From positions 1 through 64,000 of the forward strand of contig CAZXFH010000001.1 of NCBI GenBank assembly GCA_964640055.1: a DNA stretch of 64,000 bases. The letters run 5' to 3'. How positions within the stretch are numbered: the first letter of the stretch is position 1; each line of letters opens with the position of its first letter. The notes below the pieces were generated by a model that saw nothing but the letters and a program-made list of their open reading frames with translations, had not been told where the DNA came from and searched no databases. A program made the translations under genes and the position numbers. Below are positions 8,778-16,928 of this stretch, one piece after another. The DNA is from CAZXFH01 sp964640055 (GTDB taxonomy: Bacteria > Fidelibacterota > UBA2242 > JAFGTP01).

Positions 8778-8830
8778 TTCACTGATGTTTATTTTAATTT
8801 ATAATTTTTCCTAATTAACTAGGAGGAAAA

Positions 8831-9754
8831 ATGAAAAAAGTATCAATCATTGGTAGCGGTAATGTGGGTACAGCCACTGCCTTTTATTTAGCGGAAAAAA
8901 ATGTTGCTAATATCCAGCTGATTGATATCATTGAGGGGAAAGCGGAAGGTAGCGCTCTAGATCTGGCCGAAGGTTCCCCCATACGTGGATATGATGTACT
9001 TATCAAAGGCGCTTCGGATTTTAAAGCGATAGCAGGCTCACAAGTAGTTGTTATTACCGCTGGTAAAGTCAGAAAACCAAACACTATCCGTCTCGAGCTA
9101 CTAGAAGAGAACCGGAAAATTCTGGATGATATTGTCGAAAAGATCAAGAAATACGCGCCGGAAGCAGTCGTATTGGTAGTAACTGAACCTGTCTGCACCC
9201 TAACCTATTATACCAAAGAGAAAAGTGGTTTTGATCGGTTTAAAATAATCGGAGTTGCCGGAAAACTGGATACATCCCGGGTTTGTGAATATGTGGCCAA
9301 AGCTCTGAATGTTACGCCGGTTGAAGTCTCTGCCCTGGTATTGGGCGGACATAATGAATACATGGTTATTCCGACGGAGTATATTCGGACCGGCGGTATT
9401 CCCGCAGAAGTACTCTTAGGCCGGGAAAAGATAGATGAAATTATTACCCAAACCCGCGAAGCCGGCTCTAGGATTCTCTCTTTATTAAAAAAACAAACTT
9501 CACAATACTCACCGGCCGCTTCGATAGCAGAAACCGTTGAAGCCATTATAAGTGATACCAACGCAATTATGTGTGCCTCTGTGTGTCTGGAAGGTGAATA
9601 TGGCTACAAGAATGTCTGTTTGGGTGTGCCCATCCAGATTGGCAAATCCGGTGTAAAGAAAATTATTGAGTTGGATCTATCACTTGAAGTCAAAGAAAAG
9701 TTGGATCTATCAGAGGAAACCGTGAAAAAAGCCATTGATTCACTGGGGATATAG
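8831..9754 (+). CDS. Lactate/malate dehydrogenase family protein, divergent paralogue
   Basis: This is an NAD(P)-dependent 2-hydroxyacid dehydrogenase of the LDH/MDH family (307 aa, ATG with AGGAGG). The Rossmann GSGNVG, the catalytic Asp and Arg in KLDTSR, and the catalytic His in LGGHNEY are present. Several usual MDH signatures are altered: the substrate loop reads RKPNTIR where the neighbour has RLPGMSR, VTNPVD is changed to VTEPVC (losing the Asn that contacts nicotinamide and substrate), and GHGD is GHNE. A close paralogue with canonical motifs follows after 9 bases. Changed substrate range, altered kinetics, or a structural role in a hetero-oligomer are all possible. The gene begins after a 53-base gap behind the MvhD module. 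Confidence 0.85.
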   Translation: MKKVSIIGSGNVGTATAFYLAEKNVANIQLIDIIEGKAEGSALDLAEGSPIRGYDVLIKGASDFKAIAGSQVVVITAGKVRKPNTIRLELLEENRKILDDIVEKIKKYAPEAVVLVVTEPVCTLTYYTKEKSGFDRFKIIGVAGKLDTSRVCEYVAKALNVTPVEVSALVLGGHNEYMVIPTEYIRTGGIPAEVLLGREKIDEIITQTREAGSRILSLLKKQTSQYSPAASIAETVEAIISDTNAIMCASVCLEGEYGYKNVCLGVPIQIGKSGVKKIIELDLSLEVKEKLDLSEETVKKAIDSLGI

Positions 9755-9763
9755 GAGGTTCAT

Positions 9764-10696
9764 ATGAAAGTAAGTATTATTGGCAGCGGTAAAGTAGGAA
9801 TTTCCGCAGCGTTATATCTGGCTGAAAAAAAGGTGGCTGATTTGGTCCTTATCGATGTTGTACCCGGTTGGGCCGCAGGCAATGCTTTGGATATCGTACA
9901 CTCTGCTCCGATCAGAAGATATGATATATATATTCACGGATATGAAGACGTTTCAAAAATAACGGGATCCGATGTAGTCGTCATCACGGCCGGAAAACCC
10001 AGACTACCGGGGATGTCGCGGGAAGACTTGCTTTATGACAATACAAAAATAATGAGTTCGATTGCGGCTGATGTTGCTAAATATGCACCCAATGCCGTTA
10101 TTATTACAGTTACCAATCCATTGGATATTTTAGCCTATGTAGCCTTAAAAGTCTCTGGCTTTGCTCTTAAAAGAGTAATCGGTATGGCCGGTGTTCTCGA
10201 TTCAACCCGCTTCCGTTATTTTATCGCCAGTGAACTGAAAGTAAGTCCTAAAAATGTTACAGCCTTGGTTCTGGGCGGTCATGGTGATCTAATGGTCCCC
10301 CTGCCCCGCTATTCTTCTGTCCACGGAATCCCTGTCACTGAATTATTGTCCAAGTCAAAAATTGATAAATTGGTGGAAAGGACCCGAAAGGCCGGGGGCG
10401 AGATCGTCTCCTACCTTAAAACTGGCAGTGCCTATTGGTCGCCGGGGTGTTCCGTGGCTGAAATGGTCGAATGTATCGTACGTCACCGGCAGCGTATCAT
10501 TCCTTGTTCAGCCTACTTAAGAGGAGAATATGATATTGATGGTCTATTCGCCGGTGTTCCGATAAAAATCGGTCGTAACGGTGTGGAAGAAATAATAGAA
10601 TTGCCTTTGAATACCGGAGAAAAAAAGGCTTTGCATCTTTCTGCAGAAAAAGTGCGTAGCGTAATCGAGAAACTGGAAAATGAAAAACTGATTTAA
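9764..10696 (+). CDS. mdh: Malate dehydrogenase (canonical paralogue)
   Basis: This enzyme interconverts (S)-malate and oxaloacetate with NAD(P) in the cytoplasm. All expected motifs are visible in the 310-aa product: GSGKVG at the N-terminus, AGKPRLPGMSREDLL with the two substrate-loop arginines, VTNPLD, LDSTRFR and LGGHGD with the catalytic Asp–His pair. The GMSR loop favours malate over lactate. It is the second of two tandem MDH-family genes and has AGGAGG before the ATG. Its TAA shares one base with the ATG of the LarA-like gene (TAATG), so the three genes are probably translationally linked. It would join the fumarate reductase, malic enzyme and citrate synthase genes nearby around the malate/oxaloacetate node. 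Confidence 0.92.
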   Translation: MKVSIIGSGKVGISAALYLAEKKVADLVLIDVVPGWAAGNALDIVHSAPIRRYDIYIHGYEDVSKITGSDVVVITAGKPRLPGMSREDLLYDNTKIMSSIAADVAKYAPNAVIITVTNPLDILAYVALKVSGFALKRVIGMAGVLDSTRFRYFIASELKVSPKNVTALVLGGHGDLMVPLPRYSSVHGIPVTELLSKSKIDKLVERTRKAGGEIVSYLKTGSAYWSPGCSVAEMVECIVRHRQRIIPCSAYLRGEYDIDGLFAGVPIKIGRNGVEEIIELPLNTGEKKALHLSAEKVRSVIEKLENEKLI

Positions 10697-12033
10697 TGCC
10701 AATTAAGATTCCGTTCTGGGGAGAAAAAATCAGTATTAATCTTCCCCAAAAAAATATAGGTGAAATAGTATATCCTAACCGGGTTGATTCGGAACCGGAA
10801 AGACAGGTAGTACTGGAATCACTCAAGAATCCGGTTGGCGCTCCGACTTTAGACAAATTTATCAAGGGAGAAGACCGGATATTATTCATCGTGAATGACG
10901 CCACCCGCCCCACGCCCACTGCCAGAATACTGGACCTTCTCTGGGATAAATTAAAGCATAAAAACATAAAATTTTTAATTGCTACGGGCATGCACCGGGA
11001 ACCAACCCCGGATGAATACAGGGAAATCTTCGGTGAACGTTATCCAATTTTAAAAAATCAGGTTTATTCCCATAACGCTCATGATGATGATCAGAATATT
11101 CACCTTGGGAAAACTGATCAGGGATCAGAACTATACTTTAACAAGCTCGTGGTAGAGACAAAAAAAATAATCTACCTGACTTCAGTTGAACCACATTATT
11201 TTGCCGGTTATACTGGTGGCGCAAAATCATTTTTACCGGGCGTGGCGGGCTATAGAACCATTACTCATAATCATGAATTGGCGCTAAAATTTTCAGCCCG
11301 GGCTCTGGAAGTCGAAAATAATCCCGTACGTAAAGATATTGCAGAAGCTTTCGTCCTTGTCTCCCAAAATAAACAAATCTTTGGTATCCAAACCGTTTTA
11401 GATAAAGATCATCGCGTTTATTACTGTGCCTGCGGGGATACCCACAAATCTTTTGAGCTGGCTTGTGAAAAAGCCAAAGATGTCTTTTCAGTGGAAATTA
11501 AAGATAAAACTGACATAGTAGTAGCGGTTGCCCCCTATCCCATGGATATTGATCTCTATCAATCCCAGAAAGCAATTGATAACGCCAAATTGGCCCTTAA
11601 TGAAAACGGTATTCTCATTCTGGTTTCCAGTTGTCGAAAAGGGGTGGGTGACGATACTTTTGTAAAGCTGCTCAGTCAATCCAGTAATCCTGATGAAGCA
11701 CTTAAAAAAATCTCTAAAGGCTATCAATTCGGTTTCCATAAAGCCTCAAAAATGGCAGAAATTATGAAATGGGCCTCAATATGGGCCTTCACCCGTTTGA
11801 ATCACAATGTCCTGCAGAATATGTTCATTCAAAAATACACTTCCCTGCAAGATGCCATCGATGAGGCTCTCCAAAATAAGGGGGATGAAAGAATTCTTTT
11901 TCTGATGGATGCCAGTCTGACAGTTCCCAGAGTTGCTGACCGTCTCTTGCATAAACGCCGCTTTATACACGGACCGATGGAGAGTGAGTATGACTATAGA
12001 GATGTAACCTTGGACAATTTTTTTGCAGATTAA
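10696..12033 (+). CDS. LarA-family nickel-dependent 2-hydroxyacid racemase homologue
   Basis: LarA enzymes racemise lactate and related hydroxyacids with a nickel pincer cofactor tethered to a lysine. The LarA catalytic positions can be matched: D68 and R71 in NDATRP, H100 in GMHREPT, H167 in EPHYFAGY, K177 in GGAKSFLPG (the cofactor-tethering Lys), and H193 in THNHEL. The H167–K177–H193 spacing of 10 and 16 equals that of H174–K184–H200 in Lactiplantibacillus LarA. The 445-aa length is typical. The start codon overlaps the stop of malate dehydrogenase. That coupling makes malate or lactate racemisation a reasonable inference, feeding D-hydroxyacids to the GlcD-type enzyme or the reverse. The cofactor genes larB, larC and larE are not in the window. 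Confidence 0.85.
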   Translation: MPIKIPFWGEKISINLPQKNIGEIVYPNRVDSEPERQVVLESLKNPVGAPTLDKFIKGEDRILFIVNDATRPTPTARILDLLWDKLKHKNIKFLIATGMHREPTPDEYREIFGERYPILKNQVYSHNAHDDDQNIHLGKTDQGSELYFNKLVVETKKIIYLTSVEPHYFAGYTGGAKSFLPGVAGYRTITHNHELALKFSARALEVENNPVRKDIAEAFVLVSQNKQIFGIQTVLDKDHRVYYCACGDTHKSFELACEKAKDVFSVEIKDKTDIVVAVAPYPMDIDLYQSQKAIDNAKLALNENGILILVSSCRKGVGDDTFVKLLSQSSNPDEALKKISKGYQFGFHKASKMAEIMKWASIWAFTRLNHNVLQNMFIQKYTSLQDAIDEALQNKGDERILFLMDASLTVPRVADRLLHKRRFIHGPMESEYDYRDVTLDNFFAD

Positions 12034-12096
12034 ATCACAGGATAAAAGCCGCATTTATGTTAAAAAGTAAAAATGTTTATAATAATGGAGGAATAA

Positions 12097-13098
12097 ATGG
12101 CAAAACCTAAAGTAGCATTCTACTGGTGCGCTTCTTGTGGCGGGTGTGAAGAAGCCATTGTCGATTTGAATGAAGATTTGGTTAAAGTGGCGGAGCTAGT
12201 GGAAATCGCCTTTTGGCCCTGCGCCATGGATTTTAAATACGAAGATGTTCGTAAAATGAAGACCGATGAACTGGCAGTGGCTTTTATTAATGGGGCGATT
12301 CGTACCGATGAACAGGAGGAGATGGCAAACCTCTTGCGGGAAAAAGCCCAGTTAGTGGTCTCGTTCGGGGCCTGTTCCCACATGGGCGGTATTCCTGGCT
12401 TGGGGAATTTCTGGGATCGGGAGACTATTTTTGAGTCCTCATACGGAAAGAAGTGTCCCTCCATTGATAATCCAGACGGAATTGTGCCCCAAACCAACAG
12501 CAAGGTAAAAGAAGGTGAATTAACCCTCCCCAGCTTTCATAATACAGTGAAAAGTCTGGATCAAGTCGTGGATGTGGATTATTATCTACCTGGCTGTGCA
12601 CCGGCTCCCTATTTAACCCTGAACGCTGTTAACGCCATTTTAGAAGGTAATCTGCCCGAAAAAGGCACGGTATTGGCTCCTGAAAAATCACTATGCGATA
12701 CCTGCTCGCGCAATGAGACTAAACCCGAAAAGCTATCCATTAAGGAAATTAAAAGAATATCCCTGGCTGAAATAGACCAGGAAAAATGCTTTTTAGCCGA
12801 AGGTGTGATATGCCTTGGCCCGGCAACCCGTGCCGGATGCAGCGAGGAAGGGGACGGCCGCTGTATTGCCGCTAATATGCCCTGCCGGGGATGTTATGGT
12901 CCGCCGCCGGGGGTCGTGGATATGGGCGCTAAAATGGTATCAGCGCTTGCTTCTATCATTGGATTGGAAAATGAAGAGGAGATGGAAGAAGCAGAAGTGG
13001 CCAAATTAATAGATCAGGTCGTTGATCCGGCGGGTACTTTTTACCGCTTCTCACTACCTGTTTCTCTGCTAAGAAGAAAAAGAATGGTAAAATCCTAA
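12097..13098 (+). CDS. mvhG: Mvh-type [NiFe] hydrogenase small subunit
   Basis: This is the electron-transferring small subunit of a group 3-like cytoplasmic [NiFe] hydrogenase (333 aa). The proximal cluster ligands are seen in CASCGGCE near residues 11-18, GACSHMGG near 90 and PGCAPAP near 167. Further cysteines for medial and distal clusters lie in CDTCSRNE, KCFLAEGVICLGP, GCSEEGDGRC and MPCRGCYGP. No twin-arginine signal is present, which agrees with a cytoplasmic Mvh enzyme and not a periplasmic uptake hydrogenase. GGAGG precedes the ATG. The large subunit follows after 16 bases. With MvhD and HdrABC encoded upstream, the full Mvh–Hdr set is present, but split by the carbon-metabolism genes. 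Confidence 0.92.
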   Translation: MAKPKVAFYWCASCGGCEEAIVDLNEDLVKVAELVEIAFWPCAMDFKYEDVRKMKTDELAVAFINGAIRTDEQEEMANLLREKAQLVVSFGACSHMGGIPGLGNFWDRETIFESSYGKKCPSIDNPDGIVPQTNSKVKEGELTLPSFHNTVKSLDQVVDVDYYLPGCAPAPYLTLNAVNAILEGNLPEKGTVLAPEKSLCDTCSRNETKPEKLSIKEIKRISLAEIDQEKCFLAEGVICLGPATRAGCSEEGDGRCIAANMPCRGCYGPPPGVVDMGAKMVSALASIIGLENEEEMEEAEVAKLIDQVVDPAGTFYRFSLPVSLLRRKRMVKS

Positions 13099-13114
13099 AG
13101 GAGGATGACAATCC

Positions 13115-14578
13115 ATGACTAAAAAAATATCGATAGATCCAATTACGAGACTTGAAGGCCATGGGAAAATCGAGATTTTCCTCGATGATAGTGGCAATGT
13201 AGATAATGCTTATTTGCAGGTACCGGAATTAAAAGGATTTGAACAATTCTGTGTAGACCGGCCGGTTGAAGAATTACCACGTATTACCCCCCGGATTTGT
13301 GGTGTATGCCCTACCGCCCATCATATGGCTTCCACACGTACTTTAGATGCAGTGTATCATGTCAAACCTACGGAAACCGCTGAAAAAATCAGACGGCTGA
13401 TTTATAACTCTTTTATGATGGAAGACCACCTGCTCCACTTCTTCTTTCTGGGGGGTCCGGATTTTGTAGTAGGACCTGACGCATCCCCGGGAGAGCGGAA
13501 TATATTAGGTGTCATTGGCAAAGTAGGTCTGGAGATCGGTAAAAAAGTAATTAATGCCAGAAAAAACCTGCGTAATATTATCACTACCCTGGGTGGCCGT
13601 ATTATCCATCCGGTTTGTGGATTACCTGGCGGTGTGTCACGGGGAGTAACCAAGGAAGAACGTGAAGATTTCCTGAAGGTTGCCAAAGATTCCGTTGAAT
13701 TCGCCAAATTTTCACTAAAAATTTTCAATGATGTTGTCCTCGAAAATAAGACTTACCTTGATTTAATTGTGGGTGATATTTATAAACATGAAACCTACTA
13801 TATGGGACTTGTGGATAAGAATAACAAGGTCAATTTTTATGATGGCAAAATCCGCGTTGTGGATCCTGCAGGAAAAGAATACGCGAAATTTGCAGTAAAA
13901 GACTACCTTGACCACATAGCCGAACATGTGGAGCCCTGGAGTTATATCAAATTTCCTTTCCTGAAGAAAATCGGTTGGAAAGGCTTTGAAGATGGACCGG
14001 AAAGCAGCATCTACCGGGTTGCTCCCCTAGCCCGCTTAAATGCCGCCAGTGGTATGGCCACGCCCCTTGCTCAGGAAGAGTATGAGCGGATGTTTGACAC
14101 CTTGGGTGGTAAGCCCTCTCATTTTACACTGGCTTTTCACTGGGCGCGTTTAGTGGAAGTCATGTTTTGCGCTGAGCGTCTTGTTCAGTTACTCAAGGAT
14201 GAGTCTATCACAGATCCTGATATCCGAAATATTCCCACAGAAACACCCGATGAGGGGGTTGGTGTGGTGGAAGCACCTCGCGGCACTTTGATTCACCATT
14301 ATCAAACTGATAAAGACGGCATTGTAACCGCTGCAAATCTAATTGTTGCCACCGTGGCTAATTCAGCAGCCATCTCCATGTCAATTGCCAAAGCAGCCAA
14401 AAATCTGATCAAAAACGGAAAGGTTGATGACGGCATACTTAATATGGTAGAAATGGCCTTTCGTCCCTATGATCCCTGTCTGGCTTGTGCCACCCACTCA
14501 CTACCCGGGAAAATGCCCATTATGCTTAATCTCTATGATTCTAAGGGAAATAAACTCGAAAGTATAAAAAGAGATTAA
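13115..14578 (+). CDS. mvhA: Mvh-type [NiFe] hydrogenase large (catalytic) subunit
   Basis: This subunit binds the Ni-Fe active site that oxidises or evolves H2. Both metal-binding motifs are intact: RICGVCPTAHH near residues 62-72 and DPCLACATH ending at H461. Twenty-six residues (starting SLPGKMP) follow H461, the classic cleavable C-terminal peptide that is removed after nickel insertion; the matching endopeptidase gene lies immediately downstream. The 487-aa length and the start ITRLEGHGKIEI pattern fit the group 3 (Mvh/F420-non-reducing) lineage. AGGAGG precedes the ATG. The hyp accessory genes needed to build the Fe(CN)2CO site are not in this window. Confidence 0.94.
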   Translation: MTKKISIDPITRLEGHGKIEIFLDDSGNVDNAYLQVPELKGFEQFCVDRPVEELPRITPRICGVCPTAHHMASTRTLDAVYHVKPTETAEKIRRLIYNSFMMEDHLLHFFFLGGPDFVVGPDASPGERNILGVIGKVGLEIGKKVINARKNLRNIITTLGGRIIHPVCGLPGGVSRGVTKEEREDFLKVAKDSVEFAKFSLKIFNDVVLENKTYLDLIVGDIYKHETYYMGLVDKNNKVNFYDGKIRVVDPAGKEYAKFAVKDYLDHIAEHVEPWSYIKFPFLKKIGWKGFEDGPESSIYRVAPLARLNAASGMATPLAQEEYERMFDTLGGKPSHFTLAFHWARLVEVMFCAERLVQLLKDESITDPDIRNIPTETPDEGVGVVEAPRGTLIHHYQTDKDGIVTAANLIVATVANSAAISMSIAKAAKNLIKNGKVDDGILNMVEMAFRPYDPCLACATHSLPGKMPIMLNLYDSKGNKLESIKRD

Positions 14579-14594
14579 TCAAAATAGAGTATCA

Positions 14595-15047
14595 ATGAAA
14601 ACTCTTATCCTCGGTCTCGGTAATCCCATTCTCACCGACGACAGTGTAGGCATTCGTATTGCTCAAGAGATCAGAGCACAATGCTCTCAGCTTGATGTCA
14701 CAGAAGCCAGTGCGGCTGGTTTTCGCGTAATCGATGAAATTATCGGTTATGACAAATTACTGATTATTGATTCTATTAAAACGGGTAAAGCTGCACCCGG
14801 TACTTTATTTAAATTTAATACCGAGGATTTTAAAAATACGCTCCATTTTTCTTCTCCTCACGATATTTCCTTTTTTGATGCCATGGAAATTATGCGGGCA
14901 GAACAGGAGAAGTTACCGTCTCAAATTGCCATCTATGCTATTGAAGTACAAAACACAACCACTTTTTCGGAACAATGTACCAAGCCCGTTGAAGCTGTGA
15001 TTCCGCAGGTTGCCAGACAAATAATCAGAGAGCAATCACTGGCTTAA
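14595..15047 (+). CDS. Hydrogenase maturation endopeptidase
   Basis: This is a HyaD/HybD/HycI-family protease (150 aa) that clips the C-terminal extension of the hydrogenase large subunit after nickel is loaded. The N-terminal signature GLGNPILTDDSVGIRIA is clear, with the nickel-sensing Asp in the DD segment. A second block FSSPHDISF carries the His that, with Asp/Glu residues, binds the metal in this family. Its position 16 bases after the large-subunit gene, whose product keeps a 26-residue tail, makes that protein the evident substrate. Confidence 0.9.
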   Translation: MKTLILGLGNPILTDDSVGIRIAQEIRAQCSQLDVTEASAAGFRVIDEIIGYDKLLIIDSIKTGKAAPGTLFKFNTEDFKNTLHFSSPHDISFFDAMEIMRAEQEKLPSQIAIYAIEVQNTTTFSEQCTKPVEAVIPQVARQIIREQSLA

Positions 15048-15108
15048 TCCAATTGATATGGAACAGAATAAATATAATCACCTTTAAAATATAGCAAAGG
15101 AGAAATTG

Positions 15109-16800
15109 ATGAACCAAGAAAACATGAACCGCTGGCAGGTTGATGCGAAAGGCTTGAACTATTTTCCAATAGTCAAAAGAGGACTGGAAATCATCCGGGA
15201 CCCTTTACTAAATAAAGGAACCGCTTTTTCCAAGCGTGAACGGGATGAGCTGGGCTTGCAAGGCCTGGTACCGCCGCACCAATCAACTGTGGAGGAACAA
15301 TTAAAGCGGGTTAAAGGTAACTATGAGCGGAAAAATACAGATATTGGTAAATATATATTCTTAGAGGCCTTACATGACCGTAACGAAAACCTTTACTATC
15401 GGTTATTACTGGAAAATTTAGAAGAGATGACTCCCATTGTTTATACTCCTACCGTTGGTCAAGCCTGTCAGGAATATGGTAATATCTATCGAAGAGCCAG
15501 GGGAATGTATATTGCTTCCCATATGAGAGGAAAAATTGATAAATGCATCAGAAACTGGCCCGAAGATAATATTGATGTGATTGTTGTAACTGATGGCAGC
15601 CGCATACTGGGATTGGGTGATTTAGGGGCAAGCGGGATCGGAATTCCTATCGGAAAGTTATCGCTTTACGTGGCTTGCGCCGGCATATATCCTTCAAAAA
15701 CCCTGCCCATTGTCATTGATGTAGGGACTAATAATGAGAAATTCTTAAAGGATCCCCTCTATTTGGGAGAGCGTCATCCCCGTCTGACGGGTGATGAATA
15801 TTTTGATCTTATTGACGAATTTATATCTGCCGCCCATCGGCGCTGGCCTAAAGCACTAATCCAATTTGAAGACTTTACCAATGATAATGCCTTTAAATTA
15901 CTGGAAAGGTACCGTTATAAATTGTTGTCTTTCAACGATGATATTCAGGGAACGGGCGGAGTAGCCTTAGCCGGATTACTGGCCTCTCTAAGGATAACCA
16001 AAGAAAAACTAACCGATCAACGCATCGTATTTTTAGGAGCGGGTTCAGCAGCAGTAGGTATCGCAGATATGATCGTGGCCGGAATGCAGGAAGAAGGGCT
16101 TAGCAATAAAGAAGCACGTGAACGATTTTGGTTCCTGGATAGCAAAGGTCTGGTTACGCACCAACGCAAAGATAAATTAGCCGAACATAAATTACCCTAT
16201 GCTCGTAAAGAGAAGTTTATCAAAACCCTGGTAGATGTGGTGGATGCAGTAAAACCTACTGTATTAATTGGAGTCAGTAAACAACCGGGCGCCTTCAATG
16301 AAAATGTTATTAAAACAATGCAAAAACATGTAGAGCACCCCATCATCTTTGCGCTTTCAAATCCCACTTCCAAATCTGAATGCACAGCTCAACAAGCCTA
16401 TGAGTGGACAAATGGTAAGGTAATCTTTGCCAGTGGCAGTCCTTTTAAACCGGTCACCTATAAAGGAACGACCTATGAAATCGGACAAGGAAATAATATG
16501 TATATTTTTCCGGGCGTTGGTCTGGGCGCTGTGGCTTGTCGGGCGATAAAGATAACCGACTCTATGTTCTACGCCGGTGCGAAAGCCTTGGCTGAACTTG
16601 TAGACCAAAAAACCTTGAATAAAGGCAAAGTATATCCTGACTTAAAAAACATTAGAGACATCTCTGCTGAAATTGCTACTGCAGTTTGTCGGGTCGCTTA
16701 TGCGGAAGGATTAGCCTGGGAAAAAGAACCAGAAGATATAAATGAATTCGTAAAAAGCAAAACCTACAATCCAATTTATTTACCCTATAAAGCAATCTAA
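15109..16800 (+). CDS. NAD-type malic enzyme, long (eukaryote-like) form
   Basis: The enzyme oxidatively decarboxylates malate to pyruvate and CO2 with NAD(P), or works in reverse. The 563-aa product is the long form seen in E. coli MaeA (SfcA) and in mitochondria. Visible blocks are the N-terminal GLQGLVPPHQST, YTPTVGQACQ, the catalytic VVTDGSRILGLGDLG region, the metal-binding QFEDFTNDNAF and FNDDIQGTGGVALAG, and the Rossmann motif GAGSAAVG. The ATG at 15109 is preferred over the TTG just before it because AAAGGAG lies 6 bases upstream. The gene follows the hydrogenase set after 61 bases and precedes PEP carboxykinase, so two decarboxylating exits from the C4 pool are encoded side by side. 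Confidence 0.93.
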   Translation: MNQENMNRWQVDAKGLNYFPIVKRGLEIIRDPLLNKGTAFSKRERDELGLQGLVPPHQSTVEEQLKRVKGNYERKNTDIGKYIFLEALHDRNENLYYRLLLENLEEMTPIVYTPTVGQACQEYGNIYRRARGMYIASHMRGKIDKCIRNWPEDNIDVIVVTDGSRILGLGDLGASGIGIPIGKLSLYVACAGIYPSKTLPIVIDVGTNNEKFLKDPLYLGERHPRLTGDEYFDLIDEFISAAHRRWPKALIQFEDFTNDNAFKLLERYRYKLLSFNDDIQGTGGVALAGLLASLRITKEKLTDQRIVFLGAGSAAVGIADMIVAGMQEEGLSNKEARERFWFLDSKGLVTHQRKDKLAEHKLPYARKEKFIKTLVDVVDAVKPTVLIGVSKQPGAFNENVIKTMQKHVEHPIIFALSNPTSKSECTAQQAYEWTNGKVIFASGSPFKPVTYKGTTYEIGQGNNMYIFPGVGLGAVACRAIKITDSMFYAGAKALAELVDQKTLNKGKVYPDLKNIRDISAEIATAVCRVAYAEGLAWEKEPEDINEFVKSKTYNPIYLPYKAI

Positions 16801-16928
16801 GTAGCGGAGTATATTCAAATGTTTTTAACTAAATAATTAATATTATTCAATGATTAAATACCGGGAATTTAAAATAATTCAATGGCTGAGGCTATATATA
16901 TTAAACAAAATTAATTAAGGGGGTAATT

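Noticed and set aside
10497..10991. 164-aa minus-strand open frame across the mdh/larA junction
   Set aside because: It is antisense to two well-supported genes and has no recognisable features.
15053..15078. TTGATA and TATAAT before malic enzyme as a promoter
   Set aside because: The spacing is only 14 bases, too short for a normal sigma-70 promoter.
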